From an uncultured Treponema sp. (lineage in GTDB: Bacteria > Spirochaetota > Spirochaetia > Treponematales > Treponemataceae), in assembly GCA_947166355.1 (NCBI GenBank), contig CAMVDX010000002.1, positions 1-64,000 of the forward strand: 64,000 bases of DNA, in the 5' to 3' direction. Position numbers and translations under genes: made by a program. Under the pieces are notes generated by a model. That model was not told the origin of the DNA. It searched no databases and was given only the letters and a program-made list of their open reading frames with translations. This document shows positions 57,600 through 64,000 of the stretch, in pieces. The first letter of the stretch is position 1, and each line of letters starts with the position of its first letter.

Positions 57600-59097
57600 G
57601 CTTTGGAATCCTGATTAAAAATTTTGTGCCAGTTCCATTGTCGCCGGCAGTTATGTCAAATAAATCATAGCGATGGAATTGAAGTTGAAGCCGCAGGAAA
57701 ACACTAATGAGCCCCGTTCCATTGTGGGTGGAATTATCATCCAGAACATTTTCTGGTAAACGGGTGGTTTCTGATGCAACTGCCATGAATACAGCTTCGC
57801 GCGTTTTTTCAGGCATTCCTTCTCCGTTGTCGCTGACACTGATAACTATGAATTTTTCTTCAATTTCAACTTTTAGAATTACCTTGCCTTTTGCATTTTT
57901 TAGTCCGTGTTTGATGCAGTTTTCTACGAGAGGCTGCAGTGTCATGGATGGAATCTGCTGTGGAAAACTGACCTCTGGGATTTCTTTTGTAAACTCAAGC
58001 CGGTTTCCAAAACGAACCTTCATTATATAAACAAAATTATCTACCAAAGCAAGTTCTTCGTCAATCGACACGGTGCGGCTCTGCTGCTGGATATTGTAGC
58101 GGAAGAAATCAGCAACCTGCTCAATAAAATAACAGGTTTTATCAGCATTCTCCATCATTGCCAGCTGAGCACCAGTGTTTAAGGTATTAAAAAGAAAGTG
58201 TGGATTTATCTGATTCTGAAGAGCACGCAGCTGAGCATCTGTATAGAGAGCCTGCATTTCAATTTCTTTTTCTTTAAGTTCTGCTTCTGTACGGGCTTTT
58301 TCCCAGATAGTGTCTATGTACTCTCGGATGCTGATAATCATTCTGTCAAAGGCTGTGCAGATAGTTCCGATTTCATCATTTGTAGAGCGATTAAAAAGTG
58401 GTACATCAAAATTACGGCGTGCAACTTTGTGCGCAACTTCAGAAATATCTGCAAGCGGATCCATAATCGAAGTGATTGTAAAGTAGAGGGCAAAGAAAAT
58501 CAAAACAGAAAAAATTACGAAAAACAAAATGCTCAGTGTATTTGAAATTACAATTTGAGACTGATTTTCATCATAGCGGGCAGCATTTTGCTGGAGCTTC
58601 AGATTATTGAGTTCAAGAATTTGCGAAATCAGATAATTGTAACTGTCCATTGCATATTTATAATTCACCGAGATTTCTGTTTCATTGTTTGCACGGCGTG
58701 CGGTAATTGCGAGATTGCTGTAATATAAAAATGCTTCTGTCAGCTGATGAACTATGTATTCCTTATGAGCAACTTCATTTTTTGAAGGGAATTCCTGAAA
58801 GTTTGAAAAATAAGTTTCAACCTTTGTGCGGGAATTATAATAAGCATCAATACTTTCGAAGGAACGATAGTTAATGTAATTTTCCATAGCCTTTTCGGTA
58901 GTTGTAACAGCCTGTGAAAAATGGGTGAGCTCAGAGTTTGATTTGTAAGAATCACCAAGAGTCTGCATTGAATAGTAAGATAATCTTGTAGTTGTAAGAA
59001 GTGTCGCCGCCAGCATGATGATAGCAATACCGATACATACCATGATACGCCAGCGCAGGCTTTTGTTTCTGATGTAGTTTACAGGTTCAAACTTCAT
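57592..59097 (-). CDS. YesM/LytS-type sensor histidine kinase
   Basis: 501 residues. Membrane segments at about 17-40 (MVCIGIAIIMLAATLLTTTRL) and 190-212 (LSILFFVIFSVLIFFALYFTI) enclose a helical periplasmic sensor. A HAMP domain follows (ITSIMDPLADISEVAHKVARRNF), then the His_kinase motif LRALQNQINPHFLFNTLNT with the phosphorylated His, and an HATPase domain (PLVENCIKHGLKN, SDNGEGMP, GTGLISVFLRLQL). Such kinases typically receive signals from a sugar-binding protein such as the one encoded nine bases upstream. Confidence 0.92.
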   Translation of the reverse strand: MKFEPVNYIRNKSLRWRIMVCIGIAIIMLAATLLTTTRLSYYSMQTLGDSYKSNSELTHFSQAVTTTEKAMENYINYRSFESIDAYYNSRTKVETYFSNFQEFPSKNEVAHKEYIVHQLTEAFLYYSNLAITARRANNETEISVNYKYAMDSYNYLISQILELNNLKLQQNAARYDENQSQIVISNTLSILFFVIFSVLIFFALYFTITSIMDPLADISEVAHKVARRNFDVPLFNRSTNDEIGTICTAFDRMIISIREYIDTIWEKARTEAELKEKEIEMQALYTDAQLRALQNQINPHFLFNTLNTGAQLAMMENADKTCYFIEQVADFFRYNIQQQSRTVSIDEELALVDNFVYIMKVRFGNRLEFTKEIPEVSFPQQIPSMTLQPLVENCIKHGLKNAKGKVILKVEIEEKFIVISVSDNGEGMPEKTREAVFMAVASETTRLPENVLDDNSTHNGTGLISVFLRLQLQFHRYDLFDITAGDNGTGTKFLIRIPKHV

Positions 59098-59106
59098 CTT
59101 GTGCGG

Positions 59107-60054
59107 CTACCTCTGCGCCCTGCTGATTTTTACATCAGCTGTAACATAACTGTTTGCATAACCTTGGTTACGGTATTCAAACCATTCGTATATTGCAGTC
59201 GCACCAATGGTTTCCGGATCAAGAGAAACAAGCTCGCTGATCCAGCCTTTCTGAAGATAAAGCTGGCAGACTTCGTTTCCGCCAAAACCAATGAGTTTAT
59301 ATCGGTCTGCATCAAACTGTTCTGAAAGAATCTGAGCAGAAATAATTGTATTATCTTCTGTAAGTGAAACAAAAATATTATTCTTGCCGTCAATTTTTAA
59401 ATCAGGAGTAATTTTATTAATTACTTTTGTAATAATTCTATGATTATCACCAAGCGCAGACTGAATGCTGCTTATGAGTGTATTTGCATTATTTTCTGAA
59501 GCTTCACTGATTATATAAACACAGCCGCCGTTTGGTAAAAAGTTCTGTGTTTCATCGCTAATCTTTTTTCCAAGCTCCCAGTTGTTCGTTCCAATGAACG
59601 AAATCTGATGCATGTTTGGAGCAAATTGACCTGTTGTGATAATCGGAATGTCAGAGGAATTTGAACGCTGTAAAAGGGTTGGAGTTTCATCCGGAGAGTC
59701 CACATAGATTATTATTCCATCAGCATTTAAAAAGGAGCAGTAGTCTAAAAGACTTTGAAGAGATTCTGTGTCGGCCTGTGATTTTGGAACATGAAGGTCT
59801 ACAACCGTTTTATAATTAGCAGCAGTTTTTGAAGCTCCTTCATACACTTCTGTCAAAAAACTCTGATTCTCATAAGTACCGGTTACAATAATATGATATA
59901 AACCGTTGTCTGAAGTTTTGTACTCATTTTGATTTTGAATTCGGGATCGAGACGAAACAAATACAGAGTAAAAGGCTATGGAAAAAATAAAGAGTGCGGT
60001 GAATGAAAAAATCAGGAGAACATATTTTGTAAGCCTAGCGGTTTTCTTTTTCAT
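59107..60054 (-). CDS. Membrane-anchored periplasmic sugar-binding-like protein
   Basis: 315 residues: a basic start, one membrane segment (YVLLIFSFTALFIFSIAFYSVFV, about 11-33) without a clear cleavage site, then a LacI/RbsB-type binding fold (YHIIVTGTYENQSFLTEVYEGASKTAANY, ADGIIIYVDSPDETP, PIITTGQFAPNMHQISFIGTNNWELGKKI). It lies between clpA (20-bp overlap) and the sensor kinase, so it is probably the input subunit for that kinase rather than a transport protein. Confidence 0.85.
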   Translation of the reverse strand: MKKKTARLTKYVLLIFSFTALFIFSIAFYSVFVSSRSRIQNQNEYKTSDNGLYHIIVTGTYENQSFLTEVYEGASKTAANYKTVVDLHVPKSQADTESLQSLLDYCSFLNADGIIIYVDSPDETPTLLQRSNSSDIPIITTGQFAPNMHQISFIGTNNWELGKKISDETQNFLPNGGCVYIISEASENNANTLISSIQSALGDNHRIITKVINKITPDLKIDGKNNIFVSLTEDNTIISAQILSEQFDADRYKLIGFGGNEVCQLYLQKGWISELVSLDPETIGATAIYEWFEYRNQGYANSYVTADVKISRAQR

Positions 60055-62509
60055 AGATAAACGTTATGCCTGCGTCGGCAGAATTTGTATTGGCTGTGAC
60101 TGTCGATTTAGACTTAGAAGTTGACTTCTGATTTTTTGAGTTCTCATAATCTGCTGTAACGGCGCCGCCTTTTTCAAGTCGGCCGAACAGAACTTCATCT
60201 ACGAGCTTGTCTGCAATCTCGTCTTCTACGGTGCGGGCAATATTGCGGGCGCCGAATTCCTTTGAATAGCCATGCTCGGTGATGTATTCTACTGCGCTGT
60301 CGGTAACTGTGAGGCTGACTTTCTTTTCTTTCATGCGGAGGGCGAGTCGTGCAATTTCTTTGCGGCAAACCTGCTTTGCGACTTCGAGGTCCAGGTAATT
60401 GAAAGGAATTACGGCGTCGAGACGGTTGCGGAATTCTGGCGGGAACTCGCGGTTTACGGCATCGTTGAGAGAGGCTTCGAGTTCTGCAAAGCTTACGCCG
60501 CCGGCCTTGTCGCCGCCAAAGCCAATGCTGCCTTTTTCGAGGTCGCGCGCGCCCGCGTTACTCGTCATTATAATTATGCACGAACGGAAGTCTGCCTTGC
60601 GGCCCTGGTTATCGGTCAACTGGCCGTAGTCCATAACCTGAAGCAGCACGTTATAAATATCTTCGTTCGCTTTTTCAATTTCATCAAAGAGAATAACGGC
60701 GCGCGGATTTTTGCGAACATCCTTTACAAGCTGTCCGCCTTCTTCAAAGCCCACGTAGCCCGGAGGAGAACCAACTAAACGGCTCACCGTATGCTTTTCC
60801 TGGTACTCACTCATATCGTAGCGGAGGAGTGGTTCCTTGAGGAGGCGTGCGAGAGTGCGTGCGAGCTCGGTTTTTCCGCAGCCCGTAGGTCCTACAAAAA
60901 GGTAGCAGGCTTCCGGCTTTTCCGGATTCCTGAAGCCGGCGCGTGCGCGTTTTACGGCTTTGCCGAGGGCTGCGATGGCTGCGGTCTGTCCGAAGATGTC
61001 GGCAGACATCGTTTCTTCTATGGCGCGTAAAGCATCCTTTTCTTCGCCCTTCATGTTCTCTATAGGAACTCGTGCAATTTTTGCTGTTACACGGCGGATT
61101 ATATCTGTAGTTATGCGTGTCGGATTTGCTTCACTCGCAATGAGCCCCGGATGTGCAACTGCTCCCGGTCTTGAGCCGGCGCGGCCGGTAAATCCGCCTG
61201 ATTTAAGGATATGCTGGAAAGAACCCGCTTCATCAATAATATCAATTGCCTTGTCCGGCAGACGGCGGTCCGGCATAAACTGAACCGAAAGCTTAACTGC
61301 TTCCTCAACAGCACCTGAAGAATAAATAACATTATGATGTTTTTCGTATTTTGGAATGAGCCCCTTGATAATCTGAATAGTCTCTGAGGTAGTCGGTTCC
61401 AGAATATCAATTTTCTGAAAACGTCTGGCAAGGGCGCGGTCTTTTTCAAAGTTCTTTGAATATTCCTCAAAGGTCGTAGAGCCGATAAACTTTACTTCTC
61501 CGGTCGAAAGAACCGGCTTTAAGAGATTTGCGGCATCAACCTGGCTCGAGCCGTTTCCGCCTGCTCCCATAATCATGTGGATTTCATCTATAAAGAGAAT
61601 TGCTTTTTTCTTTTCTTTAAGTTCATCAATTACGGAGTGAAGGCGCTCTTCAAAATCTCCGCGGAACTTAGAACCTGCGAGCAGAAGGCCGATGTCGAGC
61701 GAGTAAATTGTGTATCCCTTTAAAATATCCGGCACCTGATTATTTACAATACGCTGAGCAAGCCCTTGAGTGATGGCGGTTTTTCCAACGCCTGCATCAC
61801 CAACATGCAGCGGATTATTTTTTGTGCGGCGGCAAAGAACCTGAATTGTGCGTTCTATTTCTGCTTCGCGGCCGACAAGAACATCATAAGCGCCTTTTTT
61901 TGCCATTTCTGTCATGTTTACGGCAAAGCGCTTGAGACCTCCGCTGTTATTTGAGCCCGGCATTCCAGGCATTCCGTCAGGACCTGCTCCCGGCTGTCCC
62001 TGTCCGTTGCCATGCGGAATCTTTCTTGGCGGACGCAGCTTTGTAATGTTTTCCATCAGGCGCAGACGTTCAACTCCGCAAACCTTAAGAAAATACGAGC
62101 TGTAATTCCGGCTTTCGTCGAACATGCTTAAAAGAATGTCTGTAATATCAATCATGTCAGAATCGCACGAAATACAATGGAAAACAGCGCGATTCATCAT
62201 TGCCTGAAAACCTGCCGATTCAACCGGTGCTTTTATAATTTCGGGATTCGCATTTTCAGAAATTACAGGAAGCTGAGTTGTAAGGTAGTTGCTTATTTCT
62301 GTTTTAAGCTCTTTTGTATCACCACCGCTGTTTTGCAAAAGCTGTTCAACAAATTCGTCGCGAATCGCAGTGGCAAGCACGTGCTCTGGTGTGAAAAATT
62401 CGTGATGAAAATCCTTTGCAACAAGGAGCGATTCCGACAAAATTCGGCTGAGCATTGAACTCACCTTCATCTGCTTTACGCTTCCCGGCTGTTTTTCCTG
62501 ATTACTCAA
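60035..62509 (-). CDS. clpA: Clp protease ATP-binding subunit ClpA
   Basis: 824 residues: Clp_N domain (about 12-160), first AAA+ module with Walker A GDAGVGKTA and Walker B LFIDEIHMI, second AAA+ module with Walker A GPTGCGKTE and VILFDEIEKA. The IGF tripeptide in KGSIGFGGD is the expected ClpP-binding loop. A Gly/Pro/Met-rich insertion (about 175-195) lies between the N domain and the first AAA+ module. Start overlaps the end of clpS by 8 bp. ClpA unfolds substrates, including N-degron proteins brought by ClpS, for ClpP, which is not in the window. Confidence 0.95.
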   Translation of the reverse strand: MSNQEKQPGSVKQMKVSSMLSRILSESLLVAKDFHHEFFTPEHVLATAIRDEFVEQLLQNSGGDTKELKTEISNYLTTQLPVISENANPEIIKAPVESAGFQAMMNRAVFHCISCDSDMIDITDILLSMFDESRNYSSYFLKVCGVERLRLMENITKLRPPRKIPHGNGQGQPGAGPDGMPGMPGSNNSGGLKRFAVNMTEMAKKGAYDVLVGREAEIERTIQVLCRRTKNNPLHVGDAGVGKTAITQGLAQRIVNNQVPDILKGYTIYSLDIGLLLAGSKFRGDFEERLHSVIDELKEKKKAILFIDEIHMIMGAGGNGSSQVDAANLLKPVLSTGEVKFIGSTTFEEYSKNFEKDRALARRFQKIDILEPTTSETIQIIKGLIPKYEKHHNVIYSSGAVEEAVKLSVQFMPDRRLPDKAIDIIDEAGSFQHILKSGGFTGRAGSRPGAVAHPGLIASEANPTRITTDIIRRVTAKIARVPIENMKGEEKDALRAIEETMSADIFGQTAAIAALGKAVKRARAGFRNPEKPEACYLFVGPTGCGKTELARTLARLLKEPLLRYDMSEYQEKHTVSRLVGSPPGYVGFEEGGQLVKDVRKNPRAVILFDEIEKANEDIYNVLLQVMDYGQLTDNQGRKADFRSCIIIMTSNAGARDLEKGSIGFGGDKAGGVSFAELEASLNDAVNREFPPEFRNRLDAVIPFNYLDLEVAKQVCRKEIARLALRMKEKKVSLTVTDSAVEYITEHGYSKEFGARNIARTVEDEIADKLVDEVLFGRLEKGGAVTADYENSKNQKSTSKSKSTVTANTNSADAGITFIYEKENR

Positions 62510-62813
62510 CTTCTACCCTCAATGGAAAGCCCTGCTTGCGCGCAGCCTGAATAGTAAGATTTGTGCGCGAAACGGCAATATCATAAGTATAAACGCCGAC
62601 AACGGAAGAGCCCTGTTCATGCACTGTGCGCATCAGTCCTTCTGCTTCGTCGTGAGATTTGTTAAAAATAGAAACCAGAACGTCTACAACAAACTCCATG
62701 GTAGTAAAATCATCGTTATAAAAAACAACTTTGCGTTCCGGCGGCAGCATAATCGAAGTGTCTTCTGCAACTCCGCTTCCTGCCTGTGATATCTGATTAT
62801 TATAATCACTCAT
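62502..62813 (-). CDS. clpS: ClpS adaptor for N-degron substrates
   Basis: 103 residues from ATG 62813 (the frame to 62852 has an unlikely hydrophobic extension). Conserved features: VVFYNDDFTTMEFVVDVLVSIFNKSHDEA and the VHEQGSSVVGVYTYDIA strand, with the Asn-Asp-Asp pocket residues and Met of TTMEFV. It overlaps clpA. ClpS delivers proteins with N-terminal bulky hydrophobic residues to ClpA. TATTAT on the minus strand lies only four bases upstream of the ATG. Confidence 0.93.
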   Translation of the reverse strand: MSDYNNQISQAGSGVAEDTSIMLPPERKVVFYNDDFTTMEFVVDVLVSIFNKSHDEAEGLMRTVHEQGSSVVGVYTYDIAVSRTNLTIQAARKQGFPLRVEVE

Positions 62814-62873
62814 GCCTATAATATAACACAAAAAAACGCAGAATTCTATCAAAATCTGTGTTATAATATGTTT

Positions 62874-63662
62874 ATGGCTAAAAAGAAGTTTAATTTGAAT
62901 ATTAAGGTTGCTTATGATGCGCCTGTGACTCTTTCTTTTGTGATTGTTTGTACAATTATCTTTCTATTGAATTTGCTTTTGGCAAAAAGCGGGAAGGCTG
63001 AAGGATTACAGAGCCTGCTGGCTTCTCCGACGAATCAGGGTGGAGTTCTGCCTTTCATCCCGTCGTCACCTGTTTCTTATCTTCGTCTTCTGTTTTATAT
63101 TTTTGGTGCGGGAGGGAAGGCTGCCAGTGCTTCGGTAATGTTTACCAATCTGATTTTGATTATGCTCCTTGGTCCCGCAATGGAAGAACGCTATGGTTCT
63201 GTAATTATCGGAATTATGATTTTTGTGTCGGCTTTGTTTTCAGGCGTACTCAATGCCTGCTTCTGCGAGACAAGTCTTGTTGGGGCTGTTCCTTTGGTAA
63301 GCATGATGATTTTTCTTAATGCATTTATGTCTTTTTCTAAAAAGAAGTTTCCGTTGTCGTTTGGAGTAGTAATGGTGCTTTTTATTGTGCTTCAGTCTGT
63401 GAGTGGGCTGGGGGCTGTAAAAATCATAATCTGTATTGCCGGCGGATTATGCGGAAGTCTCTTTGCTTTCCTGACTTCACCAAAAATGAAGGCAGAAAAA
63501 AAGAATAACAGTGGGGTAGCAGATTCCGGAAAAAAGCGTGGAGGGCTTTTAAGTCGTGCAGAAAAAGCTGCTTATGCAGAAGAGCTTGACCGTAACAGTC
63601 CGCGGAATAAAAAGTCTTCTGATGATGACGAGACTACAGTTGTCGGAACTCTCAAGTTTTAA
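62874..63662 (+). CDS. Rhomboid-like membrane protein, probably not a protease
   Basis: 262 residues from ATG 62874 (TATAAT ends at 62867; ATG 62868 is in frame as well). Five or six membrane segments, starting at VTLSFVIVCTIIFLLNLLLAK, and including VMFTNLILIMLLGPAMEERYGSVIIGIMIFVSALFSGVLNA. The segment MLLGPAMEERYGS with the preceding layout resembles rhomboid family TM2-TM4 architecture, but the GxSG serine is absent (SLVGAVPLVS is found instead), so peptidase activity is unlikely. A charged tail (about 200-262) with a TTVVGTLKF end follows. Divergent from clpS. Confidence 0.7.
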   Translation: MAKKKFNLNIKVAYDAPVTLSFVIVCTIIFLLNLLLAKSGKAEGLQSLLASPTNQGGVLPFIPSSPVSYLRLLFYIFGAGGKAASASVMFTNLILIMLLGPAMEERYGSVIIGIMIFVSALFSGVLNACFCETSLVGAVPLVSMMIFLNAFMSFSKKKFPLSFGVVMVLFIVLQSVSGLGAVKIIICIAGGLCGSLFAFLTSPKMKAEKKNNSGVADSGKKRGGLLSRAEKAAYAEELDRNSPRNKKSSDDDETTVVGTLKF

Positions 63663-63732
63663 ATAGCCAAGTTTTCAACTTTCATAGAGAAAAATTCAAT
63701 CGTTCTCCAAAGGTCGTGGTATAATTAAAATA

Positions 63733-64000
63733 GATTGCCACGTCGCTCCGCTCCTCGCAATGACGTACTGGACTTCACGAGAGTCCTTGCAATGATGTAC
63801 TTGCAGCCCTTGCGAGAATAACGAAGCAAAACACAGCTTGTCGTCATTGCGAATGCAACAAACCACAGTACGCAGTCATTGCGAGCGTAACGAAGCAAAC
63901 CACAGCCTGTCGTCATTGTGAGTGTAACAAACCACAGTACGCAGTCATTGCGAGGGTAACGAAGCAAACCACAGCCTGTCGTCATTGCGAGCGTAGCGAA
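63733..64000. repeat. Tandem array of CATTGCGAGCGTAACGAAGCAA units at the window end
   Basis: From 63733, AGATTGCCACGTCGC..CTCGCAATGACG is followed by at least five degenerate units of about 33-37 bp: CACAG-(TACGCA or CCTGTC)-GTCATTGCGAGCGTAACGAAGCAAAC. Odd and even units alternate in the first six bases, so the higher-order period is about 70 bp. The array continues beyond the window edge. Confidence 0.75.

Noticed and set aside
62874..63662. Active rhomboid protease
   Set aside because: No GxSG catalytic serine motif is present, and no clear partner histidine could be identified.
63733..64000. CRISPR array
   Set aside because: Unit spacing is regular, but the units are degenerate and contiguous without unique spacers, and the same sequence occurs as single palindromes elsewhere in the window. 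No cas genes are near.

Overview
The window looks like a chromosome segment of a Treponema (Spirochaetota), probably a gut- or rumen-type species. Reasons: moderately AT-rich DNA, a stand-alone FliG C-terminal protein, an ExbB/ExbD/TonB locus with a TPR protein and a beta-barrel protein, a YesM/YesN-type sugar-sensing system, UxuA/UxuB sugar-acid genes, gatC-gatA, clpS-clpA, and many dispersed palindromic repeats between (and sometimes inside) genes. The genus call is inference from family content; no rRNA gene is present.

Layout. 1-2.2 kb: tail of an integrated phage or plasmid-like element ending in a P4/D5-type primase-helicase. 2.3-6 kb: very AT-rich island of small secreted proteins and lipoproteins. 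6-7.45 kb: gene-free, hairpin-rich DNA. 7.5-13.8 kb: VOC protein, a catalytically dead M16-like protein, and a DUF4954 beta-helix protein. 13.8-26.8 kb: a giant 2-hydroxyacyl-CoA dehydratase activator fusion, an exported protein, and the TPR/barrel/ExbB/ExbD/TonB locus. 26.9-35.8 kb: three small unknown genes, two Phd/VapC-type toxin-antitoxin pairs, UxuA, an acetyltransferase/TetR pair, a PAS-GGDEF protein, and a NarL-type two-component system with an ECF-S-like membrane protein.

36.0-49.9 kb is the most interesting part. It is a cluster built around the TerY-P theme known from comparative genomics of Ter stress systems: a kinase with C-terminal zinc ribbon, a vWA protein, a PP2C phosphatase, and a TerY-C-like zinc protein. 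It adds a second kinase whose HRD aspartate is asparagine, a GIY-YIG-like protein, and several zinc-ribbon proteins. Three of the large proteins share one helical domain joined either to Sel1 repeats or to a right-handed beta-helix. Three near-identical promoter modules (35.9, 40.9 and 49.1 kb) head its transcription units, which suggests one regulon.

50-64 kb: FliG-C protein, UxuB-like reductase (sharing an operator-like site with uxuA), gatC-gatA, and a minus-strand run clpS-clpA-binding protein-sensor kinase-AraC regulator-sugar-binding lipoprotein that looks like a single operon. The window ends with a rhomboid-like membrane protein and tandem dispersed repeats.

Dispersed repeats are a theme. 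There are two 209-bp MITE-like elements, ATTGCTTCG/CGAAGCAAT palindromes, GGTTTCGATACG/CTCAACC palindromes (one pair inside a coding region), and a repeat that encodes RHxELVSxSL and lies in frame at the N-terminus of two exported proteins.
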